Below, piece after piece: positions 11,901-25,000 of a stretch of 64,000 bases of DNA. Source of the stretch: Vandiemenella viatica (taxonomy: Eukaryota > Arthropoda > Insecta > Orthoptera > Morabidae). The notes under the pieces were generated by a model. The model saw nothing but the letters and a program-made list of their open reading frames with translations. It did not search any database and was not told the origin of the DNA. Position 1 is the first letter of the stretch, and each line of letters opens with the position of its first letter. The DNA is taken from the NCBI GenBank assembly GCA_031002005.1, contig CM061921.1, forward strand, positions 148,523,283 through 148,587,282. Direction: 5' to 3'. Both the position numbers and the translations under genes were made by a program.

Positions 11901-14900
11901 GAGTTTTAATTAAACAATCAAATATGAAACATGGAAGTATAAAATGCTGCAGTACTAACTTGAAAGTTGCAATGGCTTCTGCTGTTGATTCTTTCCCTTC
12001 CTTCAGTACTAGGAACTCTGCAAGCTTGTTAGCCAGGTATGACTTTCCAGTGCCACTGGGCCCACAAAGAATTATTCTCCTATGTTCCATCAGCAATGAT
12101 ACATATCTATGATAAAAAAATAACAATTTTACTAAACCTGAGGCACAAGAATTAAAGTCGGTTAGTTACTACATTCACCATACTGATGATTGGTTTATCA
12201 TCTACCTACCTATGTGCAATTTCAATTTGCTGAAACTACTTAAATATGATACTTCCAAACATATACAATATTATTTTGTAGACTTTCAGTATATAACAAC
12301 TCAGTATATTTGGTCAACAAAAGAATAAACACACAAAACCATTAATTTTGACAAACAGAATTAATTTATAAGATATGAAGCAACTGATAGAATTTAGCAA
12401 TCAAAACATATAAGCAATGGTGTGTACACTATTAGGATGCAAAACATCTGTACAAGGTTAGTATGAAAAGCTTTTGACCTGATAGTGACAGAATTTTGAA
12501 AAGTATTTTAATTTTTAAGAATCTTCCTTAAAACCTATATACTTATACCAGTAGTTTTTCAAAGCTTTTATTACATGCCTGAAGAAGTTTTCTGCGAAAT
12601 CCCTCTCTAAGCCTGCATTGACTCTTGCATGCATGAAAACATGGACCAAAAAAAAACAAAAAACAATAAATTAAAATACTTAGATGGTAATTCTATTTAT
12701 CAACAATTGCAGACCAACATACCTTTGCACAATTGATTTTGGAATTAATGTTTCAAAAGATAATGCATCAACACTCCCAGAATGTAGAGCTCCTTTTAAG
12801 CATACAGTGATAGTGTTGTTATTTCCTACCAAGTAGCCACAAGGCAATAACTCAGGAGCAGGATTGTCTTTGTAACGGACTACTTCACCGATATGGTAGC
12901 TCCATAAAGAATCTGCACTCAGACCAAGGTTCGAAACTGGATCAATGCGTAAAACATATTCCTGTAGCAATAAAAACAAATTTACAACTATGCTAAATGT
13001 CAAATGACATTAAAATAGGAAAAAAATCAACATTTTCTACTATTCTCTTATGAATGTTCAGTAACAAATTATTCCATTAAATTGGATATTACAATCATTA
13101 ATGTAATATACAGTTTGCACAAATCCATGAAGTGGTGTTATCACTAAAAAAAATGCAAATATGGTGACTAAAAATAATTACACATGAAACAAATTATATA
13201 TAGCTGCATTACACAAAACACACTATTGTTACTCTGTTTGAAGCCACTGTTGTGTATTTTCAGTTACCTTAAACACTCTCCGCACCATGCAATCCAACAT
13301 GTCCCATTTAGTTTTAGACCCAACTGAAATTGCAGCAATGACACACTGAGCAGCATTGTTGCCCTCTTCCATATATTTCTGGTAACTTCCATGGCTGCCA
13401 AGCAAGACGGAGACAAGAACTCTCTTTCCATCCCCATCTGTAAATGAAGCAAGTAATCTGAGAAAATCTGGTTTATCTTTCAGAGCAGCAATAAATACAA
13501 AATTTCTGCAAACAAAATTGCTATAATATGCTGCATAAGTTTATTAAATTGTGCTAGCTAATCAGTATTTAACATTTCAGGACGCTGAAAAATAATTTCC
13601 AAGAACTAAGAAACTAATCTGGTGCCTGAAAATTTTGTTCCACAAAATCTGAAACATTTGGACATTTTTTTTTTTTTTTTTTTGCCCTAATGCTGAAACC
13701 ATCCATACAAAATCCAATTTCTGATAGTTAAGCAGAACAACAATAATTTCTGGTCATTTCAGTCCAATGCAAAATTAATGTGTAAGGCTACTTTTTCTAG
13801 TGAAACTGAGTACAAGAAAGTCATTTAGAGTGTCAAAATTCCCCTGCCCGTCCGTATATTTGAAGAGTGGAGGTGAAAGCCACCTCCTTGCCTGACCCCT
13901 GTCCTTATTTTGAAGGTATCAGAAATCTCTCTCCTGAATTTCAGTTTAGAGATGGTGTCAGTCAAGCTCTGTTCAATTATCACTATTTTTTTTTTTTCTA
14001 GACCCAGATATTTTAGAATATGGATTAGGTAGAGTCATAAGCCTTCTTGAACCAACAAATGTCACAATCAATTTCTTGCTTCTGAGCATCAGATATGAAA
14101 GAACAGATTTAAAATTCATAATCTGTCTGTCATATGAGTGTCCTTTCCTGAATCCTCCCTTACATTCTCACAAACGTGGAACCAGTTATTTTTCTGCTCT
14201 AGCCTGAAAAGCTTTTGAGAGAATCTTATAGGTGACTGGGAGGAGAGAAATGTTGCAGTAGTTGATAGTACCCATTCTGCCAGCTTTCTTACAAAGGGGG
14301 TGAACCAGAGCTGAAGTCCAGGCATATCAGTTTTCCAAATCTCACTGATGAAATTAGTCAACTTAGAAATTGCCTTGTCAATTGCATGTTTCCACAGTTT
14401 TGTTAACAAGTCCTTGCTTAGTGCCTTGCTGATCTTCAATTATTGAATGAGCCATTTAACCTCTTCTTTTGTTGAAAGGGTGGAATCTGGGTGAAAATGT
14501 ATATTGTCTTTAAGAGTGAACATAGATATTGGATGTTCACAAGTGTAAACAGTATCTCGAAGTATTTTGTCAGAATCTGATCCTTGTTACTGTGCGAGAT
14601 TTTTCTGTTGAAGGCTTGTGCATTGTATCTACTAAGGTTGTTTTTGAAGGTTCTATAAAAGTCCTGGGATTAGTTGTTAAAATCTTACTCAATCTGTGCC
14701 AGATGGTTTTTGTTGAAGGCACATTTCAAGCCAAAGATAACTTTTTAAATTTTAAATAAATTTTCTTATAAAATTCTCCCAGATTCAAGACACACATCAA
14801 ATTGCTTCAAACTCTTTTAGTAATTGCAGTACATGGTAGGAACATTTAACTTATATAATAGCTAATTTTCATTAATACCTGCATTACTTAATATTTGCAC

Positions 14901-17900
14901 TGTTATCCTGAAAATACAAATGGCCATTACCATGTTGCAACTCACCACATGACTCACTATGTCAGTTGGCGAGTCTCAGCATCTGATTCCCTTGCCATAT
15001 GTCCACCTCTAGTCACGATTAAGATTTATACTGAAATATTGTATAGCATGTTTGTGTTTGTGTGTTCCTTGAAAGCCTTCTGCTTTCATTGGTAGTGAAT
15101 AATTTGTTTACTTTCCCTATACTTTATTCAATATTATATAAACTTCCTGATCTTTCATGATATGCTAACTCAAATCCACTAAACACAATTACAAAATAAA
15201 TGCAATTTCCACATAAAATAGAAGTTACTGTAAATTAATTATTTATTTATCACGTTAGAGACATGATAACAAGTACAAACAGAGAAAGAGAGGAAAAAAC
15301 CAGGTCACATATTCAAAATTTAGATGACCAAAAATTGGTCATTTGAAATGCATTTTTTGCCTGAATCTGGTCTTATGCTGTGCAACTGGATGGACATAAC
15401 CTGTAATGAAGATGAGGCATGGTGTACTCTTTACTGCATTCACTCGGCATGGAAGCCCAACTTTGTTGGTCCTAAACATAGTGTCTTCAGAGTGTAGCCC
15501 ACCAAGTGCCTTCCAAGCTATTGAATAATGTTCACAGTCAGGTGGAAGACATTCATCTCATATCAACCTCTGATTGTTATGCTCAGTTTCTTTGCATTAC
15601 CCTTGAATTCTTGCTTACTGTGGAGTCTAAGTGTCTATGTGTCTAAGTTCCTCCGTAGATCTGAAGAAATTCTTTCTTTATGCGATAAGTTGGCAACCTA
15701 GCAAATATCTAAACAGATGATGGGATTAAGATGTCACTTCTTTGATCTTTTCCTTTCTGGTATCTGTCTCATGACATATCAGGAGGTTCTATACCAGCAA
15801 GGCAATATAACTTCTCTTTAGTGTTGGACATATACAATCCTGTTATAGTGAGGCATGTCTCATTGGGCACCATATCTACTGTTTTAGCATGCCAGTCACA
15901 AATATACAGTTGTAAAATAACACAGTTCAACACACTTCCTCTGTACCATGTTGTACCAGTCAACTTCTGCACTATGCTGTTGTTACCAGCCACACTGAAC
16001 ATGCTTCCCTGGAAAATACGAAAAGTAAAAAAAATCCTGACACACTTTGAATCAAACATTAATTGCAGTCCAACTTCTCTCATTTTCCAGATAATTATAT
16101 GATGAATTATTATTATTATTTTAACTGTTACTTACCTGCTGTTATAGGCACTGTTGATGTTTCCGTCATACTAAATCTTCTTTCAATACTGTCAGCTATT
16201 GGAAGTGAACTCTGAGACGAAGTCAAAGATTTGCTTGTGACTATTCTTTGTAGTCTTTCATTGTCCTGCTTTAAATTCAACATCTCATTCTGAAATTTAA
16301 AGAGAAAATATGAGCATAAATTATCCTCATTACTATAAAGTGACTTAATTCTTCTTAAGAATATTAATTTTATTAATGCATTGCAGCATGATTAAAATTT
16401 ATGAGGTTTTTTGATCACTGCAATAAGATGGTTTATAGGCAAAAGAAAAAATCTCATTTTCACAAATTATTTTGGGACACACAAGATTAACTATCCAGGC
16501 TTATGTAATCCCGAACAAAATTTGTGAAAAATTAGTGATTAAATTTTCCTAATATTGCCCCACCACCAACCATAAAAACTGTTATAATATTAGTATCAAG
16601 GCTCATTGAAGGAGAAAACTGGCAAAAGAAATTGACATTATTATTCAGTTCTGTACAGAACATGTTCACTCAGAAACACTGACAGAACAAGAAGGACCTC
16701 TTTATACTGCTAGAAATAAGCATTCAACCTATGGTCAATAAAAAATTAATTATAACAAGAGACAGGATAAAGGGATCAGAGAATGTTCAGTCATTTATGT
16801 TGGTAATGGTTTTGTGTCTTTATCTTATCAGTGTTAAGATCACTAGCATATGGGATTGAGGCCAGGAATTTAGGTACAAAACTTTGGTCAGACCACTGCT
16901 GGAATATGGGGGTGTAGTTTGGGATTCAAATTTTGGGTATCAAATACATGAGTTGGTGCAGAGGAGGGCTGCCAGATTTGTCTTTGGAAATTACTGCAGA
17001 ACACAATCGGTAGCTAATATGATAAAGGAGCTGGCGTGGGATTAATTGGAGAATAGATGGAGGGTGAAGAGAATAATGGGAGTGTACAAAGCCTATACTG
17101 GTAATGAAGCATGGAAAGATATTGGTGTGAAAATTAAGAGAGGTGCTTGGAAGGGTAAGGTTGACCATGACCACAAGCTGGCACTTGATTTCAGGCATAA
17201 GGGTGTGGGAAAATTTTCTTTCATAGGAAAGGGTGTGAGGGACTGGAATAAATTGCCAAGAGAAGTTATGAATAATTTACCAGAAACACTGAAGTAATTT
17301 AAAGTAAAAATTAGTAGAGGGCAAAAGTAGTTTGGAAGAGGAAAGGAGAAAGGGGGTGTGTAGGGAGATTGCCATCAGAGCGGGTGCTCCATTGAATTTT
17401 ATCAATTATTATTATTATTATTATTTAGTTGGATGAAGCAAAGCAAACTGACCACAATCTGTTGAGGAACCATCACAGAATTCTTTTCATTTAATTTAAA
17501 AAATTTGTGTACAGCCAAAATCTGAACAGTGTAACTGTAAATTCATCCCAAGTTTTCCCAATACCAGTCCAAAGTCTCAGCTGCCAAATCAACCATTTTC
17601 ATATTTAGATTAATCTAATATCCATAGGTGTTGGTGTGTTGTTTAATAAAAGACACTGGCATACATCCATAAAAATTACCTACCTCTGATTCGAGTCCTG
17701 ACTGTTCACATTGTTATAATGTCTCAGATAATCTTGTCTACAAAGCCACAATTTTTTATACTAAATCAATATCAAGCTATCCATATTTATAGCCTACACA
17801 GACTAAACTGACAGCTAAAGGCAAATTTAATGGGCAGTTCTTGGCATCATTTTTTCAAATATAATTAAAAGTGAACTTTCTAGGGATCTGAAAGGGGGGA

Positions 17901-19012
17901 TGAGACTGTATATTCTTCACTTGAATGAAATACATTCCACTTTTTGAAGTTTTTCATCAGAAGCTCTGGAAATAATCTAAAATATGTTAAAAATCAGAAA
18001 CACCAGGAGCACCTACTCTTTCTGACAGATTACCCCACTGCAAAAGTCACATTAACTATGCAACCCTTTCATAGGTGGTGTAATTACTAGTTTCAAAATT
18101 CACCTTAACCTTTTCTATTATCTAAAATAAAAATGTGCAAAATACTTATAGTAATCTTTACAATGGATTATAGTAGCTCAGTATGCTACAGTTTTACGTA
18201 TCTTAAATTTCTTAAATTCCACGTTTAGTCCCAGCAACTTGAACTCATTCCAAAATTTATCATGTTAGTCTGGCCAGCTTAGTGTCAGAATGGGGCTTCC
18301 TCACTTCATGGTAGAAGGGCTTTTCTATGTATTACTAGTTTATTGCTATCACTTTCCCTTATAACAAAGAAAATTAGACAGATCAACTGAGCATTTATAC
18401 ATATGTCTACTTTCTATAAGCATACAATCTTGAAAATATGTGATATTGTTAAAATTTAATGCACAGTCCTTCCGTGGGTGGCGATTTCCAAAGGAATTAT
18501 GTAGTGCAATTTTTTAATTTTTTTTTTTTAAACCAATAGGACCAAGAATACAATCAGAAGAAATATAGAGAAATGGCAATACCAATAGCCAGAATTCTGG
18601 CAGACACTAAACTGGAATTTATAAATACTGTAGAAGCCAATGGGCTTGATCCTATACTTTATGCCCACATGCAATGCTCAGAAATAATCTCTGGATAGGA
18701 AGAGCTTGGTGAAAAGAGCACTTGGAATATTGTATAGACCAGCAAATCACCAGGAAATTTAAAACCATTTGTAATAATGCTTAGTTTAACAGCTACAATG
18801 GTTTAGTTCAATTTCTGTGTCAAGGCTACATTTATGGTTGCATTACAGTAGTGCACTAGGATGCAATTTATAATTCAAGTTGCATTTGTATGCATGCAGT
18901 ATACACAAAACTCAAGGATTTACTTTGCATCCATTCTAACCGATATTGGCGAGCAAGATTTAGTAATAACTTATGTAGCTATTTCAAGATTTAAAAATTT
19001 AAAACTAAGGAA

Positions 19013-19065
<53 letters not shown>

Positions 19066-22000
19066 AAGAATTTGAGTGTTGCAGAGTTGAGAAAAGTAAT
19101 CTAAATGCCTATTTTCAGCACAAGAGAAGGATTTGCATTCAATACGAGAGAGATGTGTATCTCAAAGACTGGCAAATGCATTTTTTAATTTTGTAATAAT
19201 ATAGATATCATAAAGATAATAATAATATTTTGAATTAATTTAAATTAAAATTTAATTTTTCATTAAAATTTTAACAATAAACAAAGCAGGGTGAAAAAAC
19301 AAATTGTGTGGGGGGGGGGGGGGGGGAGGGGGGGTGTCATCATCAAATTCTGCACTTCAGTAAATTGGCGGAGTTAAATACTCAAAATGTTGTCTTCAGG
19401 TAGTAATCTAATATAACTTGAATTAACAATTGGAATTGTGTACATACCGTGTCAAAATTTATTTCAACAGGACAGAAATCTAGTATTTTCAGTTCCTTAG
19501 CTTCCCAGACATCTCCCAATGAACAAGAACTTGTCCACACTGATACCAAATTGAACAGGCTCGCTATCAATGTGAGCATGAATTACTACAGGAAGAACAT
19601 CAAAGACCACGAATGGGGAAGCTGCCATGAAAACACAAAATTAAATCTCTCTCTCTCTCTTTTAGAGCAGTTTCCAACCATAAGCCAGTCTGCTACTGTA
19701 TTTTTGTCGAACTATAGGCTTGCTAGGCCTGTTGTAGTTTGGTCGGGGAAGAGGATGCACTGCTATCTGTCTGCGAAATGTATAACTATGTTCTCTGTGT
19801 GCTAAGTGCATTTTTGTTTGTGTTATGTATAGTTTATTAGACAGAGATCGGGAACCATCCAGGCTTTCGCTTTGATGACTATGGGAAACTGCCTAAACAA
19901 TGAGTACATGGGGATCAGGTGGACCAGGACTCAGTACTGCCCTGCTCTACCTCTCTGATCCATTGTGTGGCACCTTAACACACTGAGCACACTGGCAGGT
20001 TGAACACACTCTAAGTATGAACTCAAAACATCAAGGTTTTTGGTAAACTTCCATTTGAAACCTTATTTGTACACAATCAAAATGATACATGACCTTAAAT
20101 TAAGCTAAAATGGCATATTGACATCTTTGGTAAAGATGAAATTAATTATTGAACATATACTGAATTGAATTTAAAAACTCTGATAACTTAGCCAACTTAC
20201 CATCATTATTGCATTCAGAATTAATTCTTCCATATATTAACGATCACAACAGTTCATATTGAATTGTTGCTAGATTACTGATTTAAGATATAAGCAGCAC
20301 TGTACCTGTTAATATTGTTCCTTAACATAAAAAGTTAATAATAATAATAATAGTACAGGAAAAAGTGTTAGGTGGCAAAATGAGTAATTTAAGTAACAGA
20401 TGTAGTAGATTGAAACTAGCACTAGTGAAGTTAATTTTTAAATGCCTCAGAATCATAGAAACCATAAATATTTTGAGTGTTTTTACAGGAGAATAACACA
20501 AAGGAGACTGTGAAAAATTTGCAGAAAACATGATCTGAAAATAGTACCGCCTAAGTACTTGTAAAGGAATTTAGAGCAAATCCCATGTGTGAATATTTCA
20601 CGAGTTGAATCCAGTTACCCAGTTAACATTCGGTGCATAAAATATTAAATTAATAAAAAGGCCAGTTAATGAGTATCAACAAATTCAATTTTATTTTTTT
20701 TTGTATTAACATAAATAACACCATAAAATCTTCGGTATACATAAATTACCGCCTTTCTACATGAACTCATCTAGTACAGAAATCTCTCTCATAGTCAATG
20801 GTTTTCTAAGATCACTAGACAAGCACCTGTTTCGTATATATCAATTGCTGTTAACTTTAGACCATAACGAAAATACTTTTACACTATAAAAACAGATTTG
20901 CACCAGAACAATTCTGATTTATTATTAACATTACTGTCACTATTGTTTCACTTCAGGCTGATTCAATTTCCAGGTAATGATGTTCACAGAGAGGGAACAC
21001 TGTGTCTTCACTGAAAAATTAAAATAAATAAAAAAGATTTGTTTTAGTACAAATAATTTTGCAAACATCTTGGATTTGTTTCTGTATAATTTTCCAGCAA
21101 AAAAAGCTAACACAAAACCAACTATCATTTCATCTGGTGTCAACACACACTAATTGCTTTAAGCATTCAGTGTAAAAATTTATGAGACATTGACACACAG
21201 ATAATGGCAACTCTATTTGGGATCAAGTTAAGCAAATGTAGATTTGAAACATTCCAGATAGCCAAAGAAATATATTTTTTGAAAAATTCAGATCCCATAT
21301 CCATTGGTTTCTTTAGTGTGCGTTGCAGTGTAGCTGATATCTTGTTTAATTTGGCAAAAACAGTCTTCAGAATAAGACCTCTCCATGGGTATGTGCGATA
21401 GATTAAAAAACATACAGGCTCTCACAGTATTTTAAAAAAGTAGTTTGTTGATTTATGAAATCAGAAATTGTAAAAATATGGAAGGAAGTCACAAAAATTC
21501 ACCTCAAGGCTGGTTTATGCAAAAATTGCCTATTTTTAGTGAGTCATAAAGATGACACCTGTGCTGTAATTTTGAATTTTACAATTCTTCTCTTTCCTGT
21601 GTTCAAGAAAATGGGAGGCCAGCATCTGGAGTATCCTCCTCTCCACACATGGAAAAATATTATGACTACCACAATTTACTAAGTTGATGTTTTCAGTATA
21701 ATGGTTGCACTTCTTGTTTCAGGATCTACCGCAGGTCGAATGAAAACGTTGTTGAAAAAAACGGAAACAAATATTAACATTCCTAAAATTCAGCTTAGGC
21801 TCTTTAATCATTGTAATTCCAAGACAGTCATTTTACTATCACTCTGAAAAGACAGTATCTAGAATCACACTCTGGAGTCATTGTAAGGCACCCAAATAAT
21901 GATACACATTTTTCTGAAGATTTCAGAAACAATGTTCCTGTATGTGCCCTTTTTTATGCAGTGTGATGCAATAAAGATAAATTGTCAGCTTTATTAAGCG

Positions 22001-25000
22001 ATGGTTTTCTTCTGCCCCCTAGATGATATTGTAATTTATGATCAGCATATTTATTAACAAAAACATGACTACTACTAAAAAGAATTTTAAAAATAAAAAA
22101 AAATCGGACCAGCAACAATTCAATAATTTATGTCCTTAAATTTTAAATGCTGCTATTTCAATATTTGTAACATACCCTCATCTTTATCACAGTATCCTTT
22201 AGAGATTCCAGCTGATGAGCAGAACTGAGAGCTTCTAACCGAATGTCTGTCAGCACCAAATCCTTTTCTCGTAACTGCTTTTTCAGTTCTTCCACAACAT
22301 CTGAATTAGATGTGTCATGGGAATCTTGGCCATAAATTCTGGAAAAGTTATTCATCTCAACTTAGGATTATTCAGTTTCTCCAGAAAATAAAAGTTAAAC
22401 TCAACATTTACTTTACTCACGCCGATGATGATTGACTTCCTTTAATACTTGGCCCACCTCCATTCATCTGATGTGGATCACTGAGAAGGGGTGAGGAAGG
22501 TGCTGATAGATCAGAGTGTAGACCCCTTGAATCTTCAACATCAGATACAGATCCATTTTTATTCTTCTTTGAACGTGAAAATGCTTTACTGAAGGAACTT
22601 CGCAGCTGCAAAGGACATGAGGAAAACAAGTAAGTACCAACTAAAAGAAAACCAAAGATTATGAAATAGACACAACCTGTGCAATATAAGGTAATTAATA
22701 ATTTACTTTTTCTTGCACAAAGAAATTATGTAAGCAGAGAACACTGCTTTACTAGAATATCTCTGTCTGAAGAGGTGAAACTTTTAATTTTTATCCTTAC
22801 ATATTATGAACTGATTAGCAAGTAAGATGAAAGAAAATTTTAAACAAATTAAATACATCCACTTGACATAGAGTGCATTCAAGACACTGCCCCTATTAAA
22901 TTGCATCCCCCCCTTTTTCCCTCTGAAGAATCTTGGCAAGAGCTTCATCTAGAAGACAATAAACATTGTTCTGGGATCATGTCAACACCAATGCTCTATA
23001 AAATGTCATGGGTAAAAGGTCACATTGAGAGTGGCTACTTCAGAAACTATTTATGCCTGTGATTACATAGAGTATAAAGAAGTCTATATTCGGTTTCGAA
23101 GCTTAAATTCAATAGAACAATCAAATTATTTATATTGATAGTTATCTACACCATATCATTTTTGTGTAAACATTTCATTCTTTTCAATTTTGGAAAAGTT
23201 GTATTCACAAATTTCTATTCCCTTTTAAGTCAAACATATCTCAGGCTCAATTCAAAGTCTATAAATATTTCATCTGCTACGAGGGGCAAGTAAAAAATAA
23301 GGTTCCCAACGCTGTACACTGGCCGCGCGAGATACTAGGTGAAATCCGGCAACACCGCCTTCATTGTTGATTCCCCCCACTCCATTCCAACTACCTGGAG
23401 AAAAACCGGCGAAGCTTAGTGCCAGTCTAACACCCATCCGCGATGGAGCCCGCAATCGCCGTCACCGCCAGGTGTGAAATCCGTTCAGTGATTCGATTTT
23501 TAAACGCGAAGAAGCTTACACCTATTGAAATTCATAGACAGTTGGAAGAAGTTTATGGCAAAGCTTGCATCAGCGTCCAGCACGTCCGCAAATGGTGCAG
23601 GGAGTTCTCCGAAGGACGCACAGACGTTCACGACGAGCAAAGGAGCGGGAGGCCATCGCTGTCCGACGAAGTCATTGCGAAGATTGAGCACATTCTCCTC
23701 GAGGATCGAAGAGTAACGCTTCGGGAGCTGGCTGATCAGATTCCTGAGGTTTGTGAAAAAACCATCGACAACATTTTGACCGAAAAACTTGGTTATCGCA
23801 AGGTGTGTGCGCGGTGGGTCCCGCATATGCTTTCAGAAACCCACAAAGACAATCGCGTCAAGTGTGCCGAGGGGTTTCTTCGAGAATGCGCCGAGAATAC
23901 TGAAGAATTCTTGGACTCCATTATTACGGGAGATGAAACGTGGTGTCACTCTGGAAACAAAAGAAGACTCGAAACAATGGCGCCATCCCGGGTCGCCGAG
24001 GCCGAAGAAGTTTAAGCAGACGCTGTCCGCAGGAAAAGTGATGGCTACGGTGTTTTGGGACCGAAAAGGCGTCTTGCTTACCAAGTTTATGCCTAAAGGG
24101 ACCACAATAAATTCGGACAGGTACTGCGAGACGCTAACGAAACTCAAAAGAGCCATCCAAAATCGCCGGAGAGGAAGACTGAGCAAGGGCGTTAGGTTGC
24201 ACCACGACAACGCGCGACCGCATGTCTCTCAACAGACCACCGCCCTACTGGACAAATTCGGCTGGAAATTGCTTGATCATGCCCCCTACAGCCCTGATCT
24301 TGCTCCCAGCGATTTCCACTTGTTCCCGAAATTGAAGCAACACTTGGCTGGACAACGCTTCAGTACAGATGAAGAGGTGAAGGAAGCGGTCACCAAGTAC
24401 ATCGGCGGCCTGGCGGCGGAGTTCTTCGAAGCGGGTTTTCAGAAGTGGATAACTCGTCAGAAAAAATGTGTTGAAAGATCTGGCGACTATGTAGAAAAAT
24501 AGTTTGAAATACAAGCTTTCAGATGGTGTACTTATTTATTGCAATAAAAAATGTCTTAACCCTGAAAAAAATGTGGGAACCTTATTTCTTACTTGCCCCT
24601 CGTAGTTTTATAATTATAAATTTATGGGTATTTTGAAGGGACTGAATCTAATTTTAAATCTTCACCCATTCTCCCTACTGAGGTATAACAACACTTTCAT
24701 GATGACTGTGCCCTGGCACATTTATCTAAAATAAATCAAGATACATAAATGCAATAAAAAAAGCTCACCCATCCTTTCTTTTTCTTCTTTCCAGACCCAT
24801 CTGTAGCATGTGCTGAGCTCGACAGACTGCATGCCGATGATAATGAGTTTATACTCGACACAGAATCAGCCGACAACTGGCGTGACATGTTACTCCCTTA
24901 GATAGAAAATAACAACATTATTTTTCATAACTGAAATACTGACAACAATCACGATACATTGGATAAAATTAGTGTAACTATAAGCTGAACTATTTAAACA

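Larger units (their letters stand above)
17430..22175. other. Large intron between sickie exons 11 and 12, mostly unassigned
   Basis: Apart from the homopolymers at 19.0 and 19.3 kb and a SINE-like core at 19.85 kb, I see no gene or complete element. A plus-strand reading at 18550-18660 ([20 protein letters not shown]) is protein-like but unrecognised and short. Confidence 0.5.

Noticed and set aside
12680..13003. Reading the NAV exon 14 frame as an independent 107-residue gene
   Set aside because: Ends match AG/GT borders at 12961 and 12723 and the peptide continues neighbouring exons.
18861..19196. 111-codon frame with a polyPhe run
   Set aside because: It exists only because of the 48-T homopolymer.
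23500..24514. Several minus-strand open frames opposite the mariner A transposase
   Set aside because: Antisense shadows of a GC-richer coding region; no motifs.
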